A DNA stretch of 64,000 bases from Massilia norwichensis (GTDB lineage: Bacteria > Pseudomonadota > Gammaproteobacteria > Burkholderiales > Burkholderiaceae_D), in assembly GCF_024753245.1 (NCBI RefSeq), contig NZ_JANUGX010000003.1:62001-126000 (forward strand), given 5' to 3'. Below the pieces are notes generated by a model that did no database searches, had not been told where the DNA came from, and saw nothing but the letters and a program-made list of their open reading frames with translations. The translations under genes and the position numbers were made by a program. Below, piece after piece: positions 26,699-35,985 of this stretch (positions are counted from its first letter, which is position 1; the number at the start of each line of letters is the position of its first letter).

Positions 26699-26911
26699 AT
26701 GACCGAGGCAATTTTAGAGTCGACCCTGACCTGTCCGCATTGCGGGCTGAGCAAACTGGAAACCATGCCGACTGATGCATGCCAGTTCTACTACGAGTGC
26801 GAAGGCTGTGCCGTCGTGCTGCGGCCAAAGGCCGGTGACTGCTGTGTCTTTTGCTCATACGGTACGGTGAAGTGCCCGCCGATTCAACTGGAGCGTCCCT
26901 GCTGTGGCTAA
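26699..26911 (+). CDS. GDCCVxC-domain small Cys-rich protein
   Basis: 70 aa, with three Cys clusters: CPHCGLSK, ECEGC and GDCCVFCSYGTVKCPP, plus a C-terminal CCG. The GDCCVxC motif defines a family in which the Cys is sometimes selenocysteine; all sites here are Cys codons. ATG at 26699, 4 nt after the merP stop, so part of the mer operon. A mercury-binding or handling role is inferred from the operon only. Confidence 0.85.
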   Translation: MTEAILESTLTCPHCGLSKLETMPTDACQFYYECEGCAVVLRPKAGDCCVFCSYGTVKCPPIQLERPCCG

Positions 26912-27255
26912 CGTACGTTCCTTGGAGCTTCGCTATTGCTGACGACAGCACTTCCGCGCAATCCGGCGGCAAAAACTCGTCGATGCGATTCACCGGATGG
27001 TCGGCAATATGGCAAGCACATGGCGCAACCATGTCTCAGAACCCACGCCAGTCACTTTCGCCATGCCGATCAGCGAATAGGCGGCGGCCTCGCGCTCGCC
27101 GCCACGTTCATTTTCAGGAATTTGTTCATGGTACGCTGTCCTAACTGACTCTAGGCTTAAAGGCGAGGACGGTGGCACTAGCTAGGGCCGGGCCGATTCC
27201 GGCTGGGGGTATCGCACTCCTCGTCGGCCTGCCAGGCATTCGTAACACCCATCAA
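26912..27255. other. Gene-poor junction between mer genes and gmhA
   Basis: 344 nt. It contains the frameshifted IS66 transposase relic (26922-27115) and, on its right, about 140 nt in which I see no gene. No merA, merD or merE start is present where the mer operon would be expected to continue. Confidence 0.6.
26922..27115 (-). pseudogene. IS66-family transposase (TnpC) 3' relic with frameshift
   Basis: Only the C-terminal end of an IS66 TnpC is recognisable. One frame gives GGEREAAAYSLIGMAK ... WLRHVLA (27115 to about 27010). The reading then shifts into the adjacent frame, HIADHPVNRIDEFLPPD (27011 to 26922). Intact IS66 transposases read these in one frame (GGERAA..YSLI..AK..., IADHP.NRIDELLPW). 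No inverted repeats or tnpA/tnpB were seen. It is a dead remnant abutting the mer operon. Confidence 0.78.
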
Positions 27256-27861
27256 CTAAACTCGTGGCGATTCATTCTCATAATTTTTTGGTTGCAAAGC
27301 ACGTTCTACAAGCTCAATCAGAATGTGGATAACCTTAATATGAAGCTCTTGCACACGGTCAGCGTATTGGCCCGCGCTGGTGCAAATGCAAATATCGGCA
27401 TGGAGTTCCAATTGCGAATGGGGGCGTCCAGTCAGACCAATTACCCTCATCCCCTTAGCTCTCGCCGCCTGGGCAGCAAGGACCACCGAAGGACTATTAC
27501 CGCTCGTACTGATGGCAAAAAGAATATCTTCCGCACTACCGTTACCTTGAACGAAACGAGCAAAAACTTGCTCATAGCCGTAGTCGTTGGCAACGCAACT
27601 GATATAGCTTGGATCGCTGATCGCGACTGCCGCCATTGCAGGACGATCATCACGAAAACGCCCGGATAACTCTTCCGCCAAGTGCATGGCGTCGCACATC
27701 GAGCCGCCGTTCCCACACGAAATAACGCGGCGTCCACGTTCCAGCGCTTCGATTAGAAGGCTTGCGCTTGCCTCAATATTGCCCAGTTGCGCACTGTTAT
27801 TGATGAGGCGTTCCAGCGCATCACGTGCCTCGACGAGATTGCCCTTGATGTAGTCTATCAT
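27256..27861 (-). CDS. gmhA: GmhA-like sedoheptulose-7-phosphate isomerase
   Basis: First enzyme of ADP-heptose synthesis for LPS core. 201 aa from the ATG at 27861; the longer frame to 28008 does not resemble the family. SIS fold: SCGNGGSMCDAMHLAEELSG, AISTSGNSPSVV and YADRVQELHIKVIHILIEL. The predicted Zn ligands His 60, Glu 64, Gln 171 and His 179 are kept. The usual His of GGSHCDAMH is Met (GGSMCDAMH). It stands alone, without other heptose genes, between mer and czc modules; whether it still acts in LPS synthesis is open. Confidence 0.88.
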   Translation of the reverse strand: MIDYIKGNLVEARDALERLINNSAQLGNIEASASLLIEALERGRRVISCGNGGSMCDAMHLAEELSGRFRDDRPAMAAVAISDPSYISCVANDYGYEQVFARFVQGNGSAEDILFAISTSGNSPSVVLAAQAARAKGMRVIGLTGRPHSQLELHADICICTSAGQYADRVQELHIKVIHILIELVERALQPKNYENESPRV

Positions 27862-28004
27862 TGCTTTTCCTCGGTATTTGCTATTGGCGGTGCCGTTCGC
27901 TTGGCCATGCTTCGCGGTCGAATCGGACCGATGCATTCCTTGCCGCAGCGAGACGTCGCAGTGAATTCTGCCGACGAGTAGTTCGACGGAAGTTCGTGGC
28001 AACG

Positions 28005-28724
28005 TCATATCAGCATGTCTATGATAAACAGCAGGATGAACCCCAAAAAGAACATTGCAGTCTGCACCGGTGTCTCGATTTCCTCGTGAGCCTCGACCAG
28101 CAGTTCCTCAGTCACCAAATACAGCAATGCGGCCACGCCAAAAGCGAGCATGGCGTCTACATAGACCGGCGTGACGGAACTTAATAGAATTGCGCCGGCT
28201 GCAGCGCCGACCAGTAGTGCGACAACAAGCATCGCGGTCGTTCGGATGATCACGGACCTGGCCCTTCCCGCACTGCGAAGCGAGGTCGCGCAGGAAACCC
28301 CAAGGAAAAGCAGCTCAAGGACCAGCCCCACTGTCAGCAGCAATCCCTGTTTCGCTCCGGCCGCAAAGGATAAGCCAATCAATGTGCCGTCGAGGCCGAC
28401 ATCCACGCCCATGGCTGTGACCAGGCCGCGTGTACTGCGCTCACCTTCCGCCTTTTCCGCTCGGTCGCCAATCCATTTCAGCGTCAGCATCAATGCCACG
28501 CCAAGCGAGAATCCAATCAAGGTAGGCCACGGCATCCGGCGATGCATCAGATCGGGAAGCAGTTCGACCGCGAGAACACTGAACACCGTGCCGGCAGCAA
28601 AATGCTGAACACCACTGCGTAAGCCTGCGCCAGGCTCACGTATGGCTGCGATAAGGGAGCCGACCACTATGGCGACAGCCGGAAACGCTGCATACGTCAA
28701 TACCTTCGGTAGCAGGCTAGTCAT
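28005..28724 (-). CDS. ZIP-like family metal transporter (second copy)
   Basis: 239 aa, same length as the copy at 8474-9193 and similar throughout (HFAAGTVFSVLAVELLPDL, GVDVGLDGTLIG, LLYLVTEELLVEAHE). It has the same loss of the canonical ZIP His motif. Its ATG overlaps the stop of the P1B-4 ATPase by ATGA. Differences are spread along the protein, so it is a diverged paralogue rather than a recent copy. Confidence 0.72.
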   Translation of the reverse strand: MTSLLPKVLTYAAFPAVAIVVGSLIAAIREPGAGLRSGVQHFAAGTVFSVLAVELLPDLMHRRMPWPTLIGFSLGVALMLTLKWIGDRAEKAEGERSTRGLVTAMGVDVGLDGTLIGLSFAAGAKQGLLLTVGLVLELLFLGVSCATSLRSAGRARSVIIRTTAMLVVALLVGAAAGAILLSSVTPVYVDAMLAFGVAALLYLVTEELLVEAHEEIETPVQTAMFFLGFILLFIIDMLI

Positions 28725-31390
28725 GACGAAACCTTTGGTGGCTCTGGCGACTTCGTGGCAACAGAGATGTCCGCATCTTTCCCAGCCCGTGCAGCAGGTT
28801 CCTGCCCCTCGCTTGCTTTAGGCGTTCCTGGATAAGCCAGCAGGCGTAGCGCATTGATCACGACAAGCAAGGTCGACCCCTCATGAAACAGAACCGCGGT
28901 GCCGATGTTTAGGCCGAAGCTCGTCGCGGGGATCAATACCGCGACAACGCCAAGGCTCACCCAAAGGTTTTGTTTGATCACCCGTCTGGTACGCCTCGAG
29001 AGCCCGACCGCAAATGGCAACTGGCTGAGGTCATCGCCCATGAGTGCGACGTCGGCCGCCTCGAGCGCGACGTCCGAACCGGCTGCGCCCATGGCGATGC
29101 CGACAGTTGCGTTCGCCATTGCCGGGGCGTCGTTGACGCCATCGCCAACCATCGCAACCTTGCCGTGGCGCTCGCGCAAGGCCTTGATGGTCTCGACCTT
29201 TTGCTCCGGCATCAGGTCGCCTTTGGCCTCGGTCAGGCCAACCGTACGTGCGACGGCATCGGCAACCTGCTGGTTATCACCCGAGATCATTACCAGCCGT
29301 TCGATTCCCAGCTCACGTAGCTGGGCCATTACTGCCGTTGCAGCCGGACGCGGCGTATCCATTACGCCGATCACACCGAGGAATCGGTCCCCTTTTCGCA
29401 CAACCATCGTGGTCCGTCCGGACTTGACCAAGCTGTCGTTGGCGTCGATTAGCTCGGGTGGCATCTTCATGCCATCCATTTCGCTGAAAAACACCGGCTT
29501 GGCGATGTACGTCTTCTCGCCATCGACCATCGCCTGGACACCCCTGCCGGTGATGCTGCGGACGTCTTCGGCTTGTACAACTTGGCCGCCAGCCTGCAGC
29601 CGTTGCCGTCCGCCCTCCACCAGTGCCGTAGCCAGGGGGTGGTCACTATGTGATTCGACGGCCACGACGACGGATAGCAACTCGGCTTCGCTGACACCGC
29701 CAGCCGTCGTCACATCGGTGAGCTTGGGACGCCCCTCGGTAAGAGTCCCGGTCTTGTCGAAGGCGATCGAACTGAGACTGCCGAGATTTTCCAGAGGACC
29801 GCCACCCTTCACCAGGACACCGCTGCGCCCAGCTCTCGCGACGCCGGAAAGAACGGCACTCGGTACAGAGATCGCGAGCGCACACGGGCTCGCCGCCACC
29901 AGCACCGCCATCGCGCGATAAAAGCTGTCCGAAAAGGATTCGTCGACGACGAGAAACGCAAGCATCAGCAGCGCTACCAGCGCGAGGACGACGGGGACGA
30001 AAATGCGCTCGAATTTGTCGGTAAACTGCTGGGTGGGCGAGCGCTGGGCTTCGGCTTCGGCAACCATTTGGACGACCCGCGCCATGGTCGACTGTGACGC
30101 CAGGCGCGCCACCATGACTTCGATCGCCCCAGCCCCGTTTATGGTGCCGGCAAACACCCTGTTACTTGCGTCTACGCGGTCGAATGCAGCGATCGCCGCC
30201 TGACCATCCTTCACAGCGACTTTATCGACCGGAACGCTTTCACCGGTTACCGGCGCCTGATTCACGCTGGACGTACCCTTCACCACGACACCATCCGCCG
30301 GCAGCCGTTCGTTCGGTTTCACCAGCACGACGTCACCGGGTTTGAGGGTTTCGACCGCAACCTCCTCTGTGCCGTCGCCACGCTTGACCAGCGCCTTCTC
30401 GGGAGCGAGCTCCGCCAACGCCTCGATTGCGCGGCGTGCGCGTCCCATGGCGAAGTGTTCCAGGGAGTGACCGAGACTGAACAGGAATAAAAGCAGGCCC
30501 CCTTCTGCCCATTTACCCAGGGCCGCCGCGCCGACTGCCGCCACGAGCATCAGCGTATCGATTTCGAAGCGGCGCTCACGGATGTTTTCGATGGCTTCTT
30601 TTGCAGTAAAAAAGCCCCCGCACAGGTAAGCCCCGATATATAGCGCTAGCGATACCCAGTCAGGAGCAGATTCGCTCCGATCGACCAGCCAGCCGGCCAG
30701 GACGAAAACACCAGCAAGGACAGCAAAAATTAATTCGGTGTGTTCGCCGAATATCCCACCGTGGGAATGTGCATGTCCCGCGTGGCCATCCCGGTCCTCA
30801 TGAGCATGTGCTTTCCCTTCTTTTTCGTCATGCTTGTGACCGTGGCCGGCATGGTTGTCGTGCTCGTGTTGATGGCGACCATGCGTGGGCTGCTCGGTAG
30901 CGGCAGTCGATTCAGTGAGTTTTTCGGCAGGAGAAGCGTCGTTCGCGAGCGCCGCGCCGAGCGACCGTATCTGTTCCTCCAACTCCCGCTGCGTGATCGC
31001 AGAGCGCTCGTACTCGATGCGAATGGCTCCCGACGGTGATACTTCTGCTTCCAACACACCCGAGGTCCGGCGCAGCCGATCAGCGAACACCCTGGCACTC
31101 CGGGCATGCAGCGGCACTGGCGTGCGCCCGATGTAATGTGCAAACTGTTCCGTCAAGCGCGCTCCAATCGCCCTCACCAGGTCACGTAACCTCGACACGT
31201 TGATCACTGCGGGATCGTAATGCAGACAGAGTACAGGTTGGGCATTCTCAAGCGTTTTCATATGGACGTGCTCGACGCCCGGGCGCCCCTCAAGTAGACC
31301 GATCAGCCGATCGATGCATGGGTCGTTCGGGTCGTCTATCTCTGGGAGTACCAAAGGCAGTTCCAGTCGGACTCGCTCGGCGGTTTTCAT
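28721..31390 (-). CDS. P1B-4-type heavy-metal ATPase (second copy)
   Basis: 889 aa from the ATG at 31390, which follows AGGAAAGGAA; the frame to 31489 is an extension. Core motifs match the copy at 5883-8477: TGES, SPCALAIS, DKTGT, SDHPLA, GDGVNDAPA and HEGST, so it is P1B-4. The N-terminal region begins MKTAERVRLELPLVLPEID and lacks CxxC. The His-rich linker is longer than in copy one (clusters such as HGRHQHEHDNHAGHGHKHD). The catalytic part is much closer to copy one than the N-terminus and linker. Exports divalent cations; exact ion unknown. Confidence 0.92.
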   Translation of the reverse strand: MKTAERVRLELPLVLPEIDDPNDPCIDRLIGLLEGRPGVEHVHMKTLENAQPVLCLHYDPAVINVSRLRDLVRAIGARLTEQFAHYIGRTPVPLHARSARVFADRLRRTSGVLEAEVSPSGAIRIEYERSAITQRELEEQIRSLGAALANDASPAEKLTESTAATEQPTHGRHQHEHDNHAGHGHKHDEKEGKAHAHEDRDGHAGHAHSHGGIFGEHTELIFAVLAGVFVLAGWLVDRSESAPDWVSLALYIGAYLCGGFFTAKEAIENIRERRFEIDTLMLVAAVGAAALGKWAEGGLLLFLFSLGHSLEHFAMGRARRAIEALAELAPEKALVKRGDGTEEVAVETLKPGDVVLVKPNERLPADGVVVKGTSSVNQAPVTGESVPVDKVAVKDGQAAIAAFDRVDASNRVFAGTINGAGAIEVMVARLASQSTMARVVQMVAEAEAQRSPTQQFTDKFERIFVPVVLALVALLMLAFLVVDESFSDSFYRAMAVLVAASPCALAISVPSAVLSGVARAGRSGVLVKGGGPLENLGSLSSIAFDKTGTLTEGRPKLTDVTTAGGVSEAELLSVVVAVESHSDHPLATALVEGGRQRLQAGGQVVQAEDVRSITGRGVQAMVDGEKTYIAKPVFFSEMDGMKMPPELIDANDSLVKSGRTTMVVRKGDRFLGVIGVMDTPRPAATAVMAQLRELGIERLVMISGDNQQVADAVARTVGLTEAKGDLMPEQKVETIKALRERHGKVAMVGDGVNDAPAMANATVGIAMGAAGSDVALEAADVALMGDDLSQLPFAVGLSRRTRRVIKQNLWVSLGVVAVLIPATSFGLNIGTAVLFHEGSTLLVVINALRLLAYPGTPKASEGQEPAARAGKDADISVATKSPEPPKVSS

Positions 31391-31594
31391 ATAGTTCCTT
31401 TCCTCGACGCGAGCAGTATGGAGTCCAGCTCCTGCCTGGTCCGTGCAGAAGCGCACCGAATCGTACTCATGAATCACATCAGGCGACACTTCATACTGTC
31501 GCGCTTGAGCTTTAATGTTTACGTTACTGTGTGTTCGTCATGGCGATTATTTGGTGGGCGATGGCACCTAACTGACTCAACGCGGAGAAACGCA

Positions 31595-32470
31595 ATGAGA
31601 CTGCTGCAACAACGCGATCAAGTCATATGGGCGCTTGGCAACATAACGGTTTCGATTGGACTGGCGGGGCTACCTGGCGCGGTAAAGGCGGCGCCCTCGC
31701 CCTCCGCTCCACCGATTGTTGCCCTCGAGTTCGACGATGCCAGCGGCAAGCTCTGGAAGGCGACCTCCCGATCGCTTGCTCATAGCCATGACGAGGGGCG
31801 GACATGGAAGTCCGTGGCTCTGCCAGCCGCAGCGCAAGGCAATATCGCCTCGCTCACGATCTCGGCGGGCCGCCCGAAAACGATCTATGTCGCAGTCGTC
31901 GGCTCAGGCGTGTTACACAGCCACGATGGCGGACGCACCTGGCTGTCGCGCAATCGAGGACTGACCAACAGCGGCGTTGTGGCATTGGCCGCGCACGCTA
32001 CCCAAGCCCGAACCGTGTATGCCTACGTGTTTGGGAAAGGGATTTTCCGTAGCCGGGATGCCGGCGCAAGCTGGAGCTTCGTAAATCACGGCCCCAGCGA
32101 GTCAGTCGTGCAACTTGCACACTCGAGGATGCCAGGTGAAATCGGAACCGGATGGCTGTTCGCGGCGACACCCAAAGGTGTTCGTCGCGCTATGGATTGT
32201 TTTTGTGGATGGCGTAAGGCCGGCGAAGTCCAGCTGAACTTCCAGGTTGTGGCCAGCGATACCGGGTGGCGGGAACGTGTGTACGCCACGGCGCGTGAAG
32301 GATTCTTCATTAGCCAGGATGGCGGCGACCATTGGATCCGGATGCGGTCACCAGTTGCACCGATTACCGCACTCGCCAGCACGCCGTCCAGCCGGCTGTA
32401 TGGGGCCATCAATGGCAAATTGATTCGCAGCAACGACCGGGGCGTCACTTGGGAATTTGTTGCCGAGTGA
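31595..32470 (+). CDS. Exported Asp-box (BNR) beta-propeller protein
   Basis: 291 aa from the ATG at 31595 (the frame is open from 31418 but only this start gives a signal peptide, LAGLPGAVKA). Five Asp boxes of form SxDxGxxW lie at residues 64-71, 109-116, 153-160, 240-247 and 279-286, i.e. a propeller of at least five blades. Between the third and fourth is a CFC site (Cys 202, Cys 204) in a degenerate blade. The family includes sialidase-like and photosystem-assembly propellers; no catalytic residues are evident. Divergent from the P1B-4 ATPase, hence possibly periplasmic metal-related. Confidence 0.8.
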   Translation: MRLLQQRDQVIWALGNITVSIGLAGLPGAVKAAPSPSAPPIVALEFDDASGKLWKATSRSLAHSHDEGRTWKSVALPAAAQGNIASLTISAGRPKTIYVAVVGSGVLHSHDGGRTWLSRNRGLTNSGVVALAAHATQARTVYAYVFGKGIFRSRDAGASWSFVNHGPSESVVQLAHSRMPGEIGTGWLFAATPKGVRRAMDCFCGWRKAGEVQLNFQVVASDTGWRERVYATAREGFFISQDGGDHWIRMRSPVAPITALASTPSSRLYGAINGKLIRSNDRGVTWEFVAE

Positions 32471-32510
32471 CCTGCGCAGGCCGCGTCTACTTGTATTGAA
32501 ACCAGGTCTG

Positions 32511-32693
32511 TTACTTTCGCTTTTTCTTGCGTGCTGACCGTACTACTTTTCCGCGATCGGCGCCGGTTCTGGAACCGCGCTTGCTGTGGCGTTCAATCCA
32601 AAAAAAGAAAATCAGCAATGCCAACACACCGCAAATTGCCACTGCAATCGCAATAACAATCGTCAGGCCATGAAAATCCGCGTGCGGATCCAT
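32511..32693 (-). CDS. Small single-pass membrane protein
   Basis: 60 aa: a short N-terminus with two His (MDPHADFHG), one helix (about residues 9-33), then a very basic tail ending ARKKKRK, giving a predicted N-out orientation. A good ribosome-binding site AGAGGA lies 8 nt before the ATG. It is 110 nt downstream of czcA on the same strand, so it may be the last gene of that czc operon. Function unknown. Confidence 0.6.
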   Translation of the reverse strand: MDPHADFHGLTIVIAIAVAICGVLALLIFFFWIERHSKRGSRTGADRGKVVRSARKKKRK

Positions 32694-32803
32694 ACTGTGT
32701 TTCCTCTGAAGTTGAACGATGGGCCGCGGTTGTCACCCGACCTCTCTACTGTTGGAAGCGTACGCCACAAGCAAGGAGCCAGTGGCGCACGCTCCGTCTG
32801 CCT

Positions 32804-35800
32804 TTACACAGGCACCCGGACCGGCTCCGACTTGATGTCCGCCAGGTCATCGCTTCGGTGCGTCAGCCGGTACAAGAGCGGCAACACCAGCAGCGTCAGC
32901 GCGGTCGAGGACAGGATGCCGCCGATAACGACCGTAGCCAGAGGACGCTGCACTTCAGCACCGGTGCCGGTGGCCAGAGCCATCGGTACGAAGCCAAGCG
33001 ACGCGACCAGGGCTGTCATCAATACTGGCCTCAGCCTGGTCAGCGCACCGTGGCGAATCGCCTCCTCCAGCGGCATGCCGCTCTCTCGCAGTGACCTGAT
33101 GTACGAGATCATCACCAGGCCGTTGAGCACTGCGACCCCGGACAGCGCGATAAAGCCGACTGCCGCCGAAATCGACATCGGTATGCCCCGTAAGGTCAAT
33201 GCAAGAACACCGCCGGTCAGCGCGAACGGAATGCCGGTGAACACTAGCAGGCCGTCTTTGACGTTGTTGAACATGACGAAGAGAAGCGTGAAGACCAGGA
33301 ACAGCGCCAAAGGCACCACGACCTGCAGGCGGCGCGTTGCCGACTGCAACTGCTCGAACGTGCCGCCCCAGGTCGTCCAGTAGCCGGACGGGATCTTCAC
33401 GTTCTTTTGAATCGCGGCCTCTGCCTCCGGCACAAAGCTACCAATGTCGCGGCCCTGCACGTTCGCGCTGACGACCACCCGGCGCTTGCCGTTTTCGCGG
33501 CTGATCTGGTTCGGCCCCGGGGCAAACGACAGTGTGGCGACCTCACCCAGCGGGATGAAGGAAGCCGTGCCTTCAGGCGAGCTTGGCGGACGCGAGATCG
33601 GCAGCCGCTTGAGCGCATCGAGGTCGGCGCGCAGCGTTTCCGGCAGGCGAACCGTGATGTCGAAGCGACGGTCGCCCTCGAACACGGTGCCGGCTTCACG
33701 GCCTCCGGTGGCAATGGCGAGCGTTTCCTGGACATCGTTGATGTTCAGGCCGTACCTGGCCGTCTTCTCGCGATCGATCTGGACGGTCAACATAGGCAGG
33801 CCCCCCGTCTGCTCGACCTTGACTTCGGTTGCGCCCGGCACGCGCCCGAGCACCTCGGCGATCCGCTGCCCCGTTTCGGCCAGCACATCCATATCGTCGC
33901 CGAACACCTTGACCGCCACGTCGCTGCGAACGCCCGAGATCAGCTCATTGAAGCGGAGCTGAATCGGCTGCGAGAATTCATAGCCGTTTCCTGGATACTT
34001 CTCGGCCTCTTCCTTGATTGCGGCAATCAGCTCGTTGCGGCTCTTCTTTGGCGCCGGCCACTTGTCTTCCGGCTTGAGCATGACGTAGCCGTCCGAAATA
34101 TTCTGAGGCATCGGGTCCGATGCGATCTCCGCCGTACCTGTTCGCGCAAAGACTCGGTCGATCTCCGGGAACTTCGCTTTCAGCCCGGCCTCGAGGCGCT
34201 TCTGCATATCAAGCGACTGCGTAAGGCTGGTCGCCGGAATGCGCAGCGACTGCAACGCGATATCACCTTCGTTCAAGCTGGGCACGAACTCGCTGCCCAG
34301 CCGCACCGCCAGTAAACCCGACAGCACGACGAGCACGATCGCGCTCGTGACAACCAGTGCGCCGTTCCCCAGCACCCTCTCCAGCATCGGTGCATAGCCC
34401 TGGCGCGCCCAGCCCATCAGCCGGTTTTCCTTCTCCGCCACGCGCTTTCCGATGAAGAGTGCAACCGCGGCGGGCACGAAGGTGATCGACAGGATCATCG
34501 CCCCCAGCAGCGCCGCCACGACGGCGAAGGCCATCGGGTGGAACATCTTGCCTTCCACGCCGGACAACGCAAAGATCGGAAGATAGACGACCATGATGAT
34601 CAACTGTCCGAACAACAGCGGACGGCGCGACTCGCCGGCCGCCGCAAACACCTCATGGAAACGCTCCCGCAGCGTCAATTCGCGCCGATGGTGTTCCTGA
34701 GCATGCGCCAGGCGGCGCACGCAGTTCTCGACGATGACCACGGCGCCATCGATGATGATGCCGAAGTCCAGCGCGCCAAGACTCATGAGGTTTGCACTGA
34801 CCTTGTACGTGACCATGCCGGTAAAGGTGAACAGCATGGCCAATGGAATGACCATCGCAGTAATCAGCGCCGCGCGGAAGTTGCCAAGGAAAAGGAACAG
34901 GATGACGATGACCAGCACGGCGCCTTCGAGCAGGTTCTTCTTCACCGTGGCGATCGCCTTGTCGACGAGTACGGTCCGGTCATACACCGGGACCGCATGG
35001 ATACCTGCAGGCAGCGTGCGATTGACCTGTACCATTTTGTTCGCGACTGCCTGCGCGACAACCCGGCTGTTTTCGCCGATCAGCATGAACACCGTGCCCA
35101 GCACGACCTCGCGCCCATTCTCGGTCGCAGCACCGGTGCGCAGTTCCGCGCCCAGGCCTACTTCGGCGACGTCGCGCACGCGGATCGGCACACCGCGAAC
35201 GTTGTGCAGTATCGTGTTGCGGATGTCGTCGAGGGTACGCACCTGGCCGGGGGCGCGAATCAGGAGCTGCTCGCCGCTGCGCTCGATGTAACCCGCGCCG
35301 ACATTGCCATTGTTCTGCTCGATGGCCGCGACGACGTCCTTGAGCGTCAGGCCGTAGGAACTCAGCTTCGCAGGATCCGGCGTGATGTGATACTCCTTGG
35401 CGAAGCCGCCGATGGAGTTGATCTCGGTGACGCCCGGGACCTGGCGCAGCTGCGGCTTGATGATCCAGTCCTGGACTTCGCGCAGGTCGGTTGGCGTGTA
35501 CGGTGTCCCGTCCGGCTTCTTCGCGCCCGGTTCGCTTTCGACCGTCCACAGATAGATCTCACCCAGGCCGGTCGATATCGGCCCCATCATCGGCGAGACA
35601 CCGGCCGGCAGGTTTTCCCTGGCCTCCTGGATGCGCTGGTTGACCAACTGGCGAGCAAAATAGATGTCCGTGCCATCCTTGAAAATTACGGTCACTTGGG
35701 ACAGGCCATAACGCGAGAGCGATCGGGTCTGCTCCAGCCCCGGCAGGCCGGCCATCACGGTCTCGATCGGGAAGGTGACGCGCTGCTCGACCTCGAGCGG

Positions 35801-35971
35801 CGAATAACCGGACGCCGACGTGTTAATCTGGACCTGGACGTTGGTGATATCAGGGACTGCATCGATGGGCAGCTTCTGGTAACTGTAGACCCCGATTGCG
35901 GCCATGCCGAACACGGCCAGCATGACAAGCCAGCGGTGCTCGATGGCGAAGCGAATAATGCGATCAAACAT
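32804..35971 (-). CDS. czcA: CzcA-type heavy-metal RND efflux pump (second copy)
   Basis: Complete 1055-aa HME-RND pump. The start MFDRIIRFAIEHRW, TM4 motif DFGIIIDGAVVIVEN and the late TM segment AVGFIALSGVAVLNGLVMI are typical. Two large periplasmic loops separate the two six-helix halves. Similar in sequence and gene order to the partial czcA at 1-2770, with visible third-position drift, so a diverged paralogue. It lies 14 nt after czcB. Substrate class Co/Zn/Cd by family. Confidence 0.96.
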   Translation of the reverse strand: MFDRIIRFAIEHRWLVMLAVFGMAAIGVYSYQKLPIDAVPDITNVQVQINTSASGYSPLEVEQRVTFPIETVMAGLPGLEQTRSLSRYGLSQVTVIFKDGTDIYFARQLVNQRIQEARENLPAGVSPMMGPISTGLGEIYLWTVESEPGAKKPDGTPYTPTDLREVQDWIIKPQLRQVPGVTEINSIGGFAKEYHITPDPAKLSSYGLTLKDVVAAIEQNNGNVGAGYIERSGEQLLIRAPGQVRTLDDIRNTILHNVRGVPIRVRDVAEVGLGAELRTGAATENGREVVLGTVFMLIGENSRVVAQAVANKMVQVNRTLPAGIHAVPVYDRTVLVDKAIATVKKNLLEGAVLVIVILFLFLGNFRAALITAMVIPLAMLFTFTGMVTYKVSANLMSLGALDFGIIIDGAVVIVENCVRRLAHAQEHHRRELTLRERFHEVFAAAGESRRPLLFGQLIIMVVYLPIFALSGVEGKMFHPMAFAVVAALLGAMILSITFVPAAVALFIGKRVAEKENRLMGWARQGYAPMLERVLGNGALVVTSAIVLVVLSGLLAVRLGSEFVPSLNEGDIALQSLRIPATSLTQSLDMQKRLEAGLKAKFPEIDRVFARTGTAEIASDPMPQNISDGYVMLKPEDKWPAPKKSRNELIAAIKEEAEKYPGNGYEFSQPIQLRFNELISGVRSDVAVKVFGDDMDVLAETGQRIAEVLGRVPGATEVKVEQTGGLPMLTVQIDREKTARYGLNINDVQETLAIATGGREAGTVFEGDRRFDITVRLPETLRADLDALKRLPISRPPSSPEGTASFIPLGEVATLSFAPGPNQISRENGKRRVVVSANVQGRDIGSFVPEAEAAIQKNVKIPSGYWTTWGGTFEQLQSATRRLQVVVPLALFLVFTLLFVMFNNVKDGLLVFTGIPFALTGGVLALTLRGIPMSISAAVGFIALSGVAVLNGLVMISYIRSLRESGMPLEEAIRHGALTRLRPVLMTALVASLGFVPMALATGTGAEVQRPLATVVIGGILSSTALTLLVLPLLYRLTHRSDDLADIKSEPVRVPV

Positions 35972-35985
35972 GGGGCAGCCTCCTG

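Noticed and set aside
26403..27032. 209-codon minus-strand frame opposite merP and the GDCCVxC gene
   Set aside because: Only its first 37 residues matter, as part of the IS66 relic; the rest is antisense to merP and the Cys-rich gene.
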